Notes: generated by a model from the sequence alone, not told the origin. A stretch of DNA of 56,219 nt from Bacteroidaceae bacterium (GCA_017547585.1 JAFYPH010000054.1:1-56219), one strand, 5' to 3'. Shown: positions 18,709-28,351, numbered from the stretch's first letter. Numbers and translations are program-made.

Positions 18709-18909
18709 ATGTCTGAACAGGAATATACATACTCGACAGCCGTTGCAAGGCTCGAAGAGATTCTGCGACAGGTGCAGGATGGAAACGAAAATATCGACGC
18801 TCTCTACAAGCTGCTGCGCGAGGCCGACGAACTTATAAAGTTCTGCCGCGCACGCCTTTACGAGGTCGACGAAGAGGTAAAATCGTTGCTAGGCTCAATG
18901 AATGAATAA
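18709..18909 (+). CDS. xseB: Exodeoxyribonuclease VII small subunit
   Basis: This 66-residue helical protein has the XseB core YSTAVARLEEILRQVQDG and the second helix LIKFCRARLYEVDEEV. It binds XseA in multiple copies. Position right after xseA and the motif make the call firm. Confidence 0.92.
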   Translation: MSEQEYTYSTAVARLEEILRQVQDGNENIDALYKLLREADELIKFCRARLYEVDEEVKSLLGSMNE

Positions 18910-18938
18910 AAGTCGCCGTCTGCGGGCGATTTTTTTCG
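18910..18938 (+). terminator. Probable terminator of mnmA-xseA-xseB
   Basis: A short GC stem (TCGCC with GGGCGA, loop about 6 bases) is followed by seven T residues immediately after the xseB stop. Confidence 0.6.
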
Positions 18939-18970
18939 GGAATTTTCAACCTCTTATTATTTATTATATG

Positions 18971-19012
18971 TAACTTTGCAACCGACGTGTGCGGCTTTCG
19001 CCTGCATGCGTC
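18971..19012 (+). promoter_or_regulatory. ilvE promoter and leader hairpin
   Basis: TAACTTTG (18971-18978) is a consensus -7 box. The leader downstream can form a hairpin closed by GACG/CGTC (18984-18987 with 19009-19012) with an inner GGC-TTTC-GCC stem. No leader peptide rich in branched-chain codons is visible, so attenuation is not supported. Confidence 0.55.
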
Positions 19013-19055
19013 AATATCTATTATATAAATTTCGGAATAAAAAATTAACAGGAAT

Positions 19056-20078
19056 ATGAAAAATATCGATTGGTCGAATCTTGGATTCGGTTACATGAAG
19101 ACCGACTACAATGTTCGTTGCCGTTACCGCAACGGCAGTTGGGGAGAAATTGAGGTTAGCAGCGAGGAGTCGTTGAACATCCACATGGCTGCTACATGTC
19201 TGCACTATGGTCAGGAGGCTTTTGAGGGCCTCAAGGCTTTCCGCGGCAAGGATGGCAAGGTGCGCATCTTCCGTCTCGAGGCTAACGCCGAGCGTCTGCA
19301 GAGCACCTGCGACGGCATTCTTATGCCTCAGGTGAGCACAGAGCTTTTCCGCGAAATGGTTACAAAGGTGGTTGAGCTCAACAAAGAGTTTATCCCTCCC
19401 TACGAGAGCGGTGCCTCTCTCTACATTCGCCCTCTGCTCATCGGCGTCGGCGCACAGGTGGGCGTACACCCCACAGACGAGTATCTTTTTGTGATATTCG
19501 TAACCCCCGTAGGCCCCTACTTCAAGGGTGGATTCTCTACCAATCCTTACGTCATCATCCGCGAGTTCGACCGCTCAGCTCCTCTCGGCACCGGCCGTTA
19601 CAAGGTGGGTGGAAACTACGCTGCCAGCCTCAAGGCCAACCAGATGGCTCACGAGAAGGGCTACTCTTGCGAATTCTACCTCGATGCAAAAGAGAAAAAA
19701 TATATTGACGAGTGTGGCGCTGCCAACTTCTTCGGAATCAAGGATAATACCTATGTTACTCCCAAGTCTACGTCAATCCTTCCCTCAATCACCAACCGCA
19801 GCTTGATGCAGCTTGCGACCGACCTGGGAATGACAGTGGAGCAGCGTGCAATCCCCGAAGAGGAGCTTGCAACATTCTCCGAGGCTGGTGCTTGCGGAAC
19901 AGCAGCCGTAATCTCGCCCATAGAGCGCATCGACGACCTCGAAAAGGGTGTCTCTTACGTTATTGCAAAGGACGGCAAGCCCGGTCCCGTTTGTACAGCA
20001 CTTTACAACAAACTGCGTGCCATCCAGTATGGCGACGAGCCCGATACACACGGCTGGGTGACAGTGCTTGATATTTAA
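19056..20078 (+). CDS. ilvE: Branched-chain amino acid aminotransferase
   Basis: The 340-residue fold-type IV PLP enzyme interconverts Leu, Ile and Val with their 2-oxo acids. The lysine that binds PLP is Lys183 in YKVGGNYAAS. CLHYGQEAFEGLKAF near residue 50 and ECGAANFF and GTAAVISPI in the C-terminal half are typical of the eukaryote-like class II form. It begins a transcript that probably continues into DUF975, trmB and mrp. Confidence 0.95.
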   Translation: MKNIDWSNLGFGYMKTDYNVRCRYRNGSWGEIEVSSEESLNIHMAATCLHYGQEAFEGLKAFRGKDGKVRIFRLEANAERLQSTCDGILMPQVSTELFREMVTKVVELNKEFIPPYESGASLYIRPLLIGVGAQVGVHPTDEYLFVIFVTPVGPYFKGGFSTNPYVIIREFDRSAPLGTGRYKVGGNYAASLKANQMAHEKGYSCEFYLDAKEKKYIDECGAANFFGIKDNTYVTPKSTSILPSITNRSLMQLATDLGMTVEQRAIPEEELATFSEAGACGTAAVISPIERIDDLEKGVSYVIAKDGKPGPVCTALYNKLRAIQYGDEPDTHGWVTVLDI

Positions 20079-20096
20079 TAATATAAAAAGAAAAAA

Positions 20097-20702
20097 ATGA
20101 TGAAAGATTCTAAATATTTTCGCGACCTGGGCTGGGCACAGCTTCAGGGACGCTGGAGCGCTCCTGCGATTTTTACATTGGTCGAAATGGTAATATGCAT
20201 CGTTGCCGGCTCATTGTTCGGCGGATTGCTGTCGTTGTTTGCCTTGCCGATGGAGTACTCCTACAGGATTGCTTTCTTGGACAATAAGCGCACAGGTGCC
20301 GATTTTAAGGTAGAGAAACTTTTCGATGGTTACAAAGATTTCCTGCGCATCTTCGGAACGCTTCTCTTGCAGGGTGTTTACATTATTCTTTGGTCATTGC
20401 TGTTGTTTGTTCCGGGTGTTATAAAGTCAATCTCATATTCACAGACAAATTATATATTGAAAGACAACCCCGAACTCAGCTTCAATGCTGCCATCGAGCG
20501 CAGTATGGCTATGATGGAGGGACACAAGATGCAGTATTTCCTTTTGTCGCTTTCGTTCATTGGCTGGATTCTGTTGGCTATTATTACCTGCGGCGTACTC
20601 TCATTGTGGGTGAATCCTTATATTTGCGCAACAAATGCTCACTTCTACGAGTATGTAAAGGAGGAGTACGAAAAAAAAGATAGCAGCGTAGTCTATGGGT
20701 AA
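20097..20702 (+). CDS. DUF975 family integral membrane protein
   Basis: The 201-residue protein has four to five hydrophobic segments, with conserved DUF975 features [17 protein letters not shown] (ILxDNPxLS) and MMEGHK followed by [24 protein letters not shown]. Function is unknown; the family is common in Firmicutes and Bacteroidetes and has been linked only loosely to membrane physiology. The last 8 bases overlap the trmB start, so translation is coupled. Confidence 0.8.
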   Translation: MMKDSKYFRDLGWAQLQGRWSAPAIFTLVEMVICIVAGSLFGGLLSLFALPMEYSYRIAFLDNKRTGADFKVEKLFDGYKDFLRIFGTLLLQGVYIILWSLLLFVPGVIKSISYSQTNYILKDNPELSFNAAIERSMAMMEGHKMQYFLLSLSFIGWILLAIITCGVLSLWVNPYICATNAHFYEYVKEEYEKKDSSVVYG

Positions 20703-21453
20703 GGGAAAATTACAGAAATTCGCGGACATGCGCGAGTACCCCAATGTGGTGGAGCATCACTTCTCTATTGCCGATGCTACCCCCTTCCCCATGCGCGGAA
20801 ATTGGGGCAAAGAGTTTTTCAAGAACGACAATCCCATAGTCATTGAGCTTGGTTGCGGCCGTGGCGAATACACTGTGGGCCTTGCGCGTCGCTACCCCGA
20901 CAAGAACTTCATCGGCGTCGACATCAAGGGTGCACGCATGTGGACAGGTGCTACCGAGGCTCTGCGCGAGGGGCTTACAAACGTAGGCTTTCTGCGCACG
21001 AATATCGAGATTATCGACCACTTCTTCGCTCCCGGCGAAGTGAGCGAAATATGGCTCACCTTCCCCGATCCGCAGATGAAGAAATACACCAAGCGTCTCA
21101 CTTCGTCGCTCTTCCTCGAGCGCTACCGCAACATTCTCGCTCCCGACGGCATTGTGCATCTTAAATGTGACAGTAATTTCATGTTCACATACACACGCTA
21201 CGTCACAGAGGTGAACAAACTGCCGGTGCTCTCGTGTATCGAGGATATCTATGCACAAGAGTCTATAGATGAGATTCTTACGATAAAGACCTACTACGAG
21301 CAGCAGTGGCTCGACCGTGGCATTACCATAAAATATATATCTTTCCGCCTGCCGGCCGAGGGCGCGCTCGTCGAGCCCGACGTCGAGATTGAGCTCGACA
21401 GCTACCGCAGCTACAATCGCAGCAAACGCAGCGGACTACAAACAAGCAAATAG
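20695..21453 (+). CDS. trmB: tRNA (guanine-N7-)-methyltransferase
   Basis: The 252-residue SAM-dependent enzyme makes m7G46 in tRNA. The SAM motif [10 protein letters not shown] is at about 51-60, [10 protein letters not shown] follows, and [17 protein letters not shown] is the TrmB signature with the PDPWxKxxxxKRR-type loop (here [11 protein letters not shown]). It overlaps DUF975 by 8 bases and ends 3 bases before mrp. Confidence 0.93.
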   Translation: MGKGKLQKFADMREYPNVVEHHFSIADATPFPMRGNWGKEFFKNDNPIVIELGCGRGEYTVGLARRYPDKNFIGVDIKGARMWTGATEALREGLTNVGFLRTNIEIIDHFFAPGEVSEIWLTFPDPQMKKYTKRLTSSLFLERYRNILAPDGIVHLKCDSNFMFTYTRYVTEVNKLPVLSCIEDIYAQESIDEILTIKTYYEQQWLDRGITIKYISFRLPAEGALVEPDVEIELDSYRSYNRSKRSGLQTSK

Positions 21454-21456
21454 AAA

Positions 21457-22560
21457 ATGGCACTATACCCCAAATTGATTCTCGACGCACTTACAAAGGT
21501 GCGTTACCCGGGCAACGGAAAAAACCTCGTCGAGGCGGACATGGTCGATGACAACATCCGCATCGATGGCAACAAGGTTACCTTCTCGCTGATTTTCGAA
21601 AAGCCCACCGACCCCTTCATCCGCTCGGTTGTAAAGTCGGCCGAGACGGCTATCCTCACATATGTGGGCCCCGAAGTGGAGATTGCGGGCAACATCAGCG
21701 TTGTCAGCCGTCAGCAGGCGCGTCCCGAGGTTGGAAAATTCCTGCCTCAGGTGAAGAATGTTATTGCAATCTCTTCGGGTAAAGGCGGCGTTGGAAAGTC
21801 TACCGTCTCTTCGAACCTTGCAATCGCTCTTGCACGCCTCGGCTACAAAGTTGGCCTTCTCGACGCAGATATTTTCGGCCCCTCGATTCCCAAAATGTTC
21901 AAGGTAGAGGATGCGCGTCCCTACAGCGAGCACAAGGATGGCCGCGACCTCATCGTGCCCATCGAGAAATATGGCGTCAAACTGCTGTCAATCGGTTTCT
22001 TTGTAGACCCCGAGCAGGCGGTGCTGTGGCGCGGAGGAATGGCAAGCAATGCACTTAAGCAACTTATTGCCGACGCCGATTGGGGCGACCTCGACTATTT
22101 CCTTATCGACCTTCCTCCCGGCACAAGCGACATTCATCTTACAATTGTTCAGAGCCTTGCTCTCACGGGTGCAGTGGTTGTCACCACTCCCCAGGCAGTG
22201 TCGTTGGCTGCGGCTGTAAAGGGAATGAACATGTTTATGAACGACAAGGTAAACGTGCCCATCCTGGGTCTTATAGAGAATATGGCGTGGTTCACACCTG
22301 CCGAACTTCCCGAGAATCGCTACTATATTTTCGGTCGCGAGGGTGGAGTAAAGGTTGCCGAGCAGTATGGAATTCCCGTCCTTGGGCAGATTCCTCTGGT
22401 GCAGGCAATCTGTGAGTGCAGCGACAATGGCGAACCCATCGCTCTGCGTCCCGAGACTCCCGACGGTCAGGCGTTCTTGCGTCTTGCAGCCTCGCTTGCT
22501 CATCACACTGAACGTCGCAACGACGAACAGGAGCCTACGAAGATAGTGGATACACACTAA
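21457..22560 (+). CDS. mrp: Mrp/ApbC-type iron-sulfur cluster carrier ATPase
   Basis: The 367-residue protein has an N-terminal DUF59/MIP18 domain (1-90) and a ParA/MinD-type ATPase with the deviant Walker A GKGGVGKS at 108-115, [10 protein letters not shown] and IDLPPGTSD. Mrp proteins carry Fe-S clusters to apoproteins. The CxxC cluster motif normally found after ENMAWF is absent here (the segment reads [16 protein letters not shown]), so cluster binding may differ. It is the last gene of the ilvE unit. Confidence 0.88.
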   Translation: MALYPKLILDALTKVRYPGNGKNLVEADMVDDNIRIDGNKVTFSLIFEKPTDPFIRSVVKSAETAILTYVGPEVEIAGNISVVSRQQARPEVGKFLPQVKNVIAISSGKGGVGKSTVSSNLAIALARLGYKVGLLDADIFGPSIPKMFKVEDARPYSEHKDGRDLIVPIEKYGVKLLSIGFFVDPEQAVLWRGGMASNALKQLIADADWGDLDYFLIDLPPGTSDIHLTIVQSLALTGAVVVTTPQAVSLAAAVKGMNMFMNDKVNVPILGLIENMAWFTPAELPENRYYIFGREGGVKVAEQYGIPVLGQIPLVQAICECSDNGEPIALRPETPDGQAFLRLAASLAHHTERRNDEQEPTKIVDTH

Positions 22561-22656
22561 TATAATAATGTACGGGGGGCGGCGCTAAAAGTCGCCACCA
22601 TTCATTAATCTTCCGGAATTTTTAACTGATTCTTCTATACTTTACTACTATTATTA

Positions 22657-22664
22657 TATTTTTG
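22657..22664 (+). promoter_or_regulatory. -7 promoter box of the GH51-like gene
   Basis: TATTTTTG matches TAnnTTTG and lies 30 bases upstream of the ATG at 22695. No good -33 TTTG is seen at the usual spacing. Confidence 0.55.
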
Positions 22665-22694
22665 CGAAAATATCAATCTAACAAAATAAAAACT

Positions 22695-24899
22695 ATGAGA
22701 CTATCGGCTTTTTTGCTTGCGGCGATAATGGGAATCTTTTCCCTCTCGGCGCACGAAATAAAAATTAAAGTGAATGCTTCGCAGCGCATTGCAACCTCTT
22801 CGCCCCTTTTCAACGGCACGAACATCGAGGACATTAACAACCAGACTAACGGTGGAGTCTTCGGCCAGCTGTTGCACGGCGAGGCCTTCGAAGAGAATAT
22901 CGAGACAGATTTTCTCAACCTCAAGCGTTCCGACTACTCCAAAATATATATAATGATTGACGAGCGCCGTGTGCCTCACCTCATCACACAGAGCAATGTC
23001 TATTGCGGCGTCAGCTGGAACAACCTCACCGAGGAGTGCGATGTACACAGCTACGATGTCTACAACGCGGGAAAGTTCAGTACTCCTTTCGTTATCTCGG
23101 GTTATAAATTCGAGCGTCGCTATCTTCCTTTCGATTCGCTGCCCGAGAATATTCAGAAGACAATGATGCAGCGCATCAACGGCAACGAGCAGGTGAGCAA
23201 ATTCTGGTCGAAGAGCGTGAAGGGCGGTGCCGAGTTCGACTATAAGCTTGTGCGTGACGGCAAGGCGTATATGGGCCGTCAAACACAGCGTGTGGAATTT
23301 CTCTCGGGCAACGGCGAGGTTGGAATCACCAATCATGGCCTCTACAGAATGGGTATTCATCTGTGCAAAGACAAAGTGTACGAGGGTATCTTGCGCGTAA
23401 AGGCTATGCAGCCTACAACCATCTATCTGTCGTTGCGCGACAACAATGGCGAGATTATTGCCGAAAAACCTTATGAGCTTAAGGGCGACGGCAGCTACGA
23501 AAAGGTAGTATTCGAGCTTACCCCCTCGGCCGAGGCTCTCGAGGGCTCGTTCGGAATCTCTCTCAAAAGCAAAGGTTGCATCGACCTTGGCTACGCATTT
23601 ATGCAGCCGGGCGAGTGGGGCCGAGTGAACGGCTATCCTCTCAGAAAAACATTTGTCGATGCTCTCAAACGTCAGGGAATAAAGGCTATAAGATACAATG
23701 GCTCGATGGTCGACTGTGGCACAGACCCCTATAATTATCGTTGGAAAAAGATGCTCGGCCCCGTAGACGAGCGCCGCATCACGTACCGCAGCGGCTTCTC
23801 GCCCTATGCTACCCACAGCTTCGCATTCATAGAAATGTTGCAGCTTGCCGAGGTTATCGATGCAGAGTGCATCATTGGAATGAGCATGGACGAGACTGCC
23901 CAGGACATCAGCGATTTTGTAGAGTATGTGAACGGCTCGGCTGACACCAAATGGGGTGCGCGTCGTGTGGCCGACGGCCATCCTGCGCCCTATAACCTCA
24001 AATATATTCAGGTGGACAATGAGAGACATATTACTCAGGGCTACATAGAAATGATGAAGAAATTTGCGTTGGCTGCTTGGAAGGTGGACCCCGAAATGAA
24101 CATTATGACCTCTCTCAACCTGCATAGCAAAAGATACGAGAAGGGTAATCCCGAGTACGACCTTGCATTGCAGCTTGTAAGATGGTTCGTCGATCAGGGT
24201 AAGGCCGACAAGCTTGCGTGGGACCCCCACTTCGATGGTGGAGACCTGGGTTGGGCTTCTTCTGATAATTTTTATCGTCACTTGGGCCTCAACCTCAAGC
24301 GCGACCTCGAGGCCGACGTTCCCGGCTTTAAATTGAATCTGCATCCTATGGAAGAGAATGGCTGGCGCTGCGACTGGTATCGTGGCCTTGCTCATGCTCA
24401 CAACTATAATAAAATTCAGCGTCACGGTGATAGCTTCAAGATGATAGGTACCGCAAATACCTTCCAGCCTCACGGCCTGCACTATATGTGGGATCAGGGA
24501 CGCATCCACTTCAATTCGCACGAAATATGGTTCATGCCCTCGGCCTATATTGACGAGGAGCTTGCGAAGCATTGGTTCACGAATGTGGTAGAGACTTCGA
24601 GCAGCGACGAAAAGACTCTCGACGTTACAGCCAAGATGAACGACGCGGGTGACTCACTCTTCGTCTATGTGGCGAATGTTTCGGAGCACGACCAGACTGC
24701 CGAAATTGACATTGAGAATTTTAAATACAAGAGCCGCACAGAGGTGTGGAGCATCGGCGGTTGCGACCTTACAGAGACAAACACTGTCGACAACAAGATG
24801 AATGTGTCGCCCAAAGTGAAGAAGGTGTCGCTCTCGGGCAAGAAGGCTAAATATACTTTCCCCCGCTACTCTTACACAATCATAAAATTGAGACGATAG
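22695..24899 (+). CDS. GH51-like alpha-L-arabinofuranosidase
   Basis: The 734-residue secreted enzyme has a signal peptide (1-19, cleaved near SLSAHE), an N-terminal GH51-like start (LFNGTNIEDINNQTNGGVF), a carbohydrate-binding beta domain (about 170-300), a TIM-barrel part and a C-terminal beta domain. The stretch YVNGSADTKWGARRVADGHP ends in VDNE, the counterpart of the family's GNE acid/base (Glu443). The usual RFPGG is RYNGS, and the nucleophile region is HPMEENG and not xEY. It is therefore a divergent member, and activity on arabinan is inferred. A TTG at 22662 would extend it but the ATG at 22695 starts the signal peptide. Confidence 0.8.
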   Translation: MRLSAFLLAAIMGIFSLSAHEIKIKVNASQRIATSSPLFNGTNIEDINNQTNGGVFGQLLHGEAFEENIETDFLNLKRSDYSKIYIMIDERRVPHLITQSNVYCGVSWNNLTEECDVHSYDVYNAGKFSTPFVISGYKFERRYLPFDSLPENIQKTMMQRINGNEQVSKFWSKSVKGGAEFDYKLVRDGKAYMGRQTQRVEFLSGNGEVGITNHGLYRMGIHLCKDKVYEGILRVKAMQPTTIYLSLRDNNGEIIAEKPYELKGDGSYEKVVFELTPSAEALEGSFGISLKSKGCIDLGYAFMQPGEWGRVNGYPLRKTFVDALKRQGIKAIRYNGSMVDCGTDPYNYRWKKMLGPVDERRITYRSGFSPYATHSFAFIEMLQLAEVIDAECIIGMSMDETAQDISDFVEYVNGSADTKWGARRVADGHPAPYNLKYIQVDNERHITQGYIEMMKKFALAAWKVDPEMNIMTSLNLHSKRYEKGNPEYDLALQLVRWFVDQGKADKLAWDPHFDGGDLGWASSDNFYRHLGLNLKRDLEADVPGFKLNLHPMEENGWRCDWYRGLAHAHNYNKIQRHGDSFKMIGTANTFQPHGLHYMWDQGRIHFNSHEIWFMPSAYIDEELAKHWFTNVVETSSSDEKTLDVTAKMNDAGDSLFVYVANVSEHDQTAEIDIENFKYKSRTEVWSIGGCDLTETNTVDNKMNVSPKVKKVSLSGKKAKYTFPRYSYTIIKLRR

Positions 24900-24916
24900 T
24901 CGATTGCTATAAACAT

Positions 24917-24950
24917 AAATAGGCCCGCGCGAGCGGGCCTATTTAGTTTT
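24917..24950. terminator. Terminator between the GH51-like gene and the acyl-CoA ligase
   Basis: A perfect 12-bp stem (AAATAGGCCCGC with GCGGGCCTATTT) has a GCGA loop. T-rich sequence follows on the plus side; it lies between converging genes and may act in both directions. Confidence 0.85.
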
Positions 24951-24966
24951 CGGGGGGGTATTTTGA

Positions 24967-26595
24967 TTAAGCGTACTTGAATCTCTTGATGCTGCCTTTC
25001 GGGGTCTTTGCGAATGCCTCACTCTGCAATTCGTAGCCCGAAATCTGCGAGAATGCGGGAACAGCCTTGTTCAGTGTCACGATATTCTCGTCCATTATCT
25101 TCTTGATGCTCTCGGCGGGAACATTGTCGGCTGTCAGCTGGTCGGCGTTGGGAACGATGAGCGCCACGAACTTCTCGCCACGCTGCACGATGAGCGACTC
25201 GGCCACGTAGGGAAGCACATTCAGCTTCACCTCAATCTCCTCGGGGTAGACATTCTCGCCGTTGCTGCCCAGCAACAGGCTCTTGTTGCGTCCCACGAGG
25301 AACAGGTTATTCTCCTCGTCGATGGTGCCCAGGTCGCCTGTGCGGAACCAGCCCTCCTCGGTGAACACTTCGCGGTCGGCTTCGGCATTCTTGTAGTAGC
25401 CGATGAAGGTGTTGCTACCTTTCACAAGCACCTCTCCGACAATCTTGTGGGGGTTGGGCGAGTCAATCTCAATCTGCATGCAGTCTACGAGCACTCCGCA
25501 CGACTTCAGCTTGTAATTGCCCAGCTTGCCCAGCGAGATTGTAGGGCCGCACTCGGTCATTCCGTAGCCTGTGACGAGGGGCAGCTGCAGCTTCTCTATG
25601 AGCAGATTCTCAAGCTGTTCGGGCAGCGCCGCGCCGCCTGTAACGATAATCTCTACCTTTCCACCCAAATTTGCGAGGAGCTTCTCGCGCAGCACAGAGT
25701 AGTACTCGGCACTCTCCTTTTCAATCTCTCCGCGGGTAGCAGCAATCTCCGCCGCAGCATATTCTGTCATCTTTTTCAGTACCAGCGGCACCATCATCAC
25801 CGTAGAGGGTGAAACATTCTGCATCGCGTCCTTCAAGATAGAGGGAGCGGGCGGCAGACAGAGAACTGTAAGGTGCATTCCCAGACACATGCATGCGCAC
25901 ATGTCGTACAGCATTCCGAAAATGTGGGCGAAGGGCAGAATGCTCAGGTAGTTGTCGCCTCTTCTGTAGGGGAAATATCGGGGGATAAGGTCCACGTTGC
26001 TGCTGATGTTGCGCACCGTCAGCATCACTCCTTTGGGGTTGCCCGTAGAGCCTGATGTGTAGTTTATGCAGCAGAGATCGTCCATTTCGCGGCTTTTGTA
26101 CTCTACATCCGCAGCGCTCCATCCGTTGGGGTGGGCCTCGGCAAAGAGGCTGTCAGCCTGGGAGTAGAGCTCGGCGAAATTGTCGCGGCTCGCAAGGAGC
26201 TCCATATTTTTCATGTCTATGGCTGCAATGAGCTGCGGCATCTGCTCGAAGTCCATTCCCTCGAAGATAGCCTTTTCGGTAAAGAGTACTCTGGTGTCCG
26301 AGTGGTTCACCATATTTTGTGTGTCGGCGGGTGTGAATCCGTTGAACAGCTGAGACGATACGTAGCCGCCCGAGGTTACCGCCATAAAGGTCATTGCCCA
26401 GTTTGAACTGCTGCGTGCGTTGAGCGAAATTTTGTCGCCCTCCTTCAGGCCGGCAGCCTTCCACACAAGGTGCATAGTCTCTATTTTTTTCGCAAGCTCG
26501 CCGTATGTAAGAACTTCATTCTTGTAGTCGTTGAGCGCGGGGCTGTTCCAACAACTTTTTACACTCTCTTCAAATGTCTTTATAAAATATTGCAT
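24967..26595 (-). CDS. AMP-binding long-chain acyl-CoA synthetase-like enzyme
   Basis: This 542-residue adenylate-forming enzyme has the AMP/P-loop motif YTSGSTGNPKG at about 180, TGYGMTECGP at about 330, and the hinge region TGDLGTIDEENNLFLVGRNKSLLLGSNGENVYPEEIE. It activates fatty or aryl acids to CoA thioesters in the cytoplasm; chain length is not predictable. I start at the ATG at 26595 (MQYFIKTFEESV). The frame extends to 26673 but that part covers the promoter. It is a single gene facing the GH51-like gene. Confidence 0.87.
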   Translation of the reverse strand: MQYFIKTFEESVKSCWNSPALNDYKNEVLTYGELAKKIETMHLVWKAAGLKEGDKISLNARSSSNWAMTFMAVTSGGYVSSQLFNGFTPADTQNMVNHSDTRVLFTEKAIFEGMDFEQMPQLIAAIDMKNMELLASRDNFAELYSQADSLFAEAHPNGWSAADVEYKSREMDDLCCINYTSGSTGNPKGVMLTVRNISSNVDLIPRYFPYRRGDNYLSILPFAHIFGMLYDMCACMCLGMHLTVLCLPPAPSILKDAMQNVSPSTVMMVPLVLKKMTEYAAAEIAATRGEIEKESAEYYSVLREKLLANLGGKVEIIVTGGAALPEQLENLLIEKLQLPLVTGYGMTECGPTISLGKLGNYKLKSCGVLVDCMQIEIDSPNPHKIVGEVLVKGSNTFIGYYKNAEADREVFTEEGWFRTGDLGTIDEENNLFLVGRNKSLLLGSNGENVYPEEIEVKLNVLPYVAESLIVQRGEKFVALIVPNADQLTADNVPAESIKKIMDENIVTLNKAVPAFSQISGYELQSEAFAKTPKGSIKRFKYA

Positions 26596-26627
26596 GGTAT
26601 TTAAATTGTTTTTTGTTGTTACCGATG

Positions 26628-26635
26628 CAAAAGTA
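26628..26635 (-). promoter_or_regulatory. -7 promoter box of the acyl-CoA synthetase gene
   Basis: On the minus strand TACTTTTG fits TAnnTTTG, 33 bases before the ATG at 26595. Confidence 0.5.
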
Positions 26636-26746
26636 GACAAGAAAGTTTCTTGAATTGCACATTTGTGCCGCATTATGCAATTTGTTGATAAAATTGGCTA
26701 ATTAGGGGCTAAAAAGACTATTTTGGGGCGAAATTTACGCCTCTTC

Positions 26747-28006
26747 TCACTTGCCGCCAAGCATTTTTTGCAAAATTTGCTCAACCTCTGTGGCTGTTGG
26801 TGACACGGCAAGGATGGTTCCGTTGCTGTTTACAAGTACTGTGCGTCCGCCGCTGTTGTCTACTCCGTACTTCTCCCAGATTTTATTTTCGTCTTTAAGC
26901 TCCAGTAAATTCAGCCAAGGGTAGCCATCCCTTTCGATTGCGAGTTTCATATCCTCGCTATTATTTTCGCGTGCAACGCCTACGATGGTAAAGCCCTTGT
27001 CTTTGTAGGCCTCGTAGACGGGAATCATGCTCATGGATGTGCGTCGGCAGGAGCCGCACCACGATGCCCACAGGTCGATGAGGGCAATCTTTCCGGCAAT
27101 CTCTTTGCTCAGTGTGTGCAGCGTTCCGTCGAGCGCGGGAGCGGTAAAGTCTATGTAGCGGCCACCCACTACAATTCCACGGCTCTGCACCCATGTTTCC
27201 ATCTTTTTGCTCAATGAGTGCTTGGGGAAAAGTGGCTGATAAACTTCGTTGAAAAGAGCGATGAACAGCGAGTCTTTTGATGAATCGCGGCTGTACATTG
27301 CCTGACATTGCAGTATGTACAATCCCACTAATGAGCGGTCGCTCTTTATAAAGTCATCAGTGTGTTTATTGCACTTCTCGATTGCCTTTTCGTATTTCTC
27401 CTGATAAGCAAGATACTCGGGAGTGAATGCCTCGCCCGACTCTACAAGGGCGTTCATTTCCTGTTGCGCCTTATATTTTGTGGCATTGTCCTTTGCAGCA
27501 TAAAATAACTCTTCGAGCTCCATTGCGCGGGGCGAGTACCTAAGGCCGTTTCTATCTAGCGAGTCACCCTCCTCTTCCAACGGGTCGATAATGCTGTTTT
27601 CCACAGAATCATATTGCAAAAAGTGTTTATTGGTGGGGCTTTCACTCTTTAAAGTAGGTCTTTTGTTCTCTTTTTTAAAATGGTAGAAAGTTGCATTTAC
27701 CGTGCCCTCTTCGGCGAAAAAATCACAAGTGAACCACGTGCCTCTATCGTGCTCTTCCATCGAAATAAGCTCGTAGGGCGTTATTTCGTCCACGTAAAGG
27801 TCGAAGGAGAATTTGCCGTCAACCACGGGAATGCTGTCGCAGGCATCGACGCGCAGGTCGCTGCCAAAGGGGGCGAGCAGCATCATTGTGTAGGTAGAGT
27901 CGGGTACCGTGCCCTCTATGCGGCAGTGCATCTTCTCCTTTTTGTTTGTACACGCCACGGCCAATGTTGCTGCGGCAATGAGTAAAAGTAATTTTGCAGT
28001 CTTCAT
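26747..28006 (-). CDS. TlpA/ResA-like thioredoxin-fold lipoprotein with DUF4369-like N-domain
   Basis: The 419-residue protein has a lipoprotein signal (Cys19 in AVAC), a beta-rich N-terminal domain (about 25-115) of the DUF4369 type, a helical middle and a C-terminal thioredoxin fold with the redox motif WCGSC in DLWASWCGSCRR. Such proteins reduce or shuffle disulfides in the periplasm. The client is unknown. The next gene on the same strand upstream (Imm17-like) is 107 bases away with a terminator between, so it is probably transcribed alone. Confidence 0.85.
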   Translation of the reverse strand: MKTAKLLLLIAAATLAVACTNKKEKMHCRIEGTVPDSTYTMMLLAPFGSDLRVDACDSIPVVDGKFSFDLYVDEITPYELISMEEHDRGTWFTCDFFAEEGTVNATFYHFKKENKRPTLKSESPTNKHFLQYDSVENSIIDPLEEEGDSLDRNGLRYSPRAMELEELFYAAKDNATKYKAQQEMNALVESGEAFTPEYLAYQEKYEKAIEKCNKHTDDFIKSDRSLVGLYILQCQAMYSRDSSKDSLFIALFNEVYQPLFPKHSLSKKMETWVQSRGIVVGGRYIDFTAPALDGTLHTLSKEIAGKIALIDLWASWCGSCRRTSMSMIPVYEAYKDKGFTIVGVARENNSEDMKLAIERDGYPWLNLLELKDENKIWEKYGVDNSGGRTVLVNSNGTILAVSPTATEVEQILQKMLGGK

Positions 28007-28102
28007 TTTGTCTGTTTTTTGTTTCTTTCCTATTTAGACGCAAGAAGAATGTGAAAGGTTACAAATTGTGCGAACTTTTTTTGCTTTTCTCCTTATAGAA
28101 AT

Positions 28103-28125
28103 AAAAAAGAGGGCTACAGCCCTCT
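28103..28125 (-). terminator. Terminator at the end of the Imm17-like gene
   Basis: An 8-bp stem AGAGGGCT with AGCCCTCT and two-base loop overlaps the last codons of the minus-strand gene and is followed by a T-run on that strand. Confidence 0.7.
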
Positions 28126-28332
28126 TATGCGATAGTAAAAGCCGATGGCTGCGGCAATAAGAATCACTCCTAATGCCCCGTACAGCCACCGGCTATTTTT
28201 TCGGCCCACAGCTTTTACAATGGGCTCGGCGTTTTTTGTATTGAAAAACCACTCCCAGTCGAGCAGCGCTGCCAAGAGAGAGGTCGCTCCCGCAAGAAGA
28301 AAAATTGTCTGTATCAGATGGTGAAGAAACAT
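28114..28332 (-). CDS. Imm17-like small membrane protein
   Basis: This 72-residue protein has two hydrophobic helices (about 5-24 and 48-66) and the pattern LLAALLDWEWFFNTKNA...IVKAVGRKNSRWLYGALG, matching the immunity protein 17 family (two-helix, WFF motif). Imm17 members were predicted to protect against polymorphic toxins. No toxin gene lies next to it. It follows thiL by 19 bases on the same strand and likely shares its transcript, so it may have a household role here. Confidence 0.65.
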   Translation of the reverse strand: MFLHHLIQTIFLLAGATSLLAALLDWEWFFNTKNAEPIVKAVGRKNSRWLYGALGVILIAAAIGFYYRIRGL

Positions 28333-28351
28333 CTCTCTGCTGCTATTGTGG

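Noticed and set aside
22701-24572. 623-residue open frame antisense to the GH51-like gene
   Set aside because: It is the mirror frame of a clearly conserved enzyme, with no recognisable domain, signal or promoter.
28114-28332. Toxin-antitoxin pair with the Imm17-like gene
   Set aside because: Neighbours are thiL and a TlpA-like lipoprotein. No toxin-like ORF overlaps or adjoins it.
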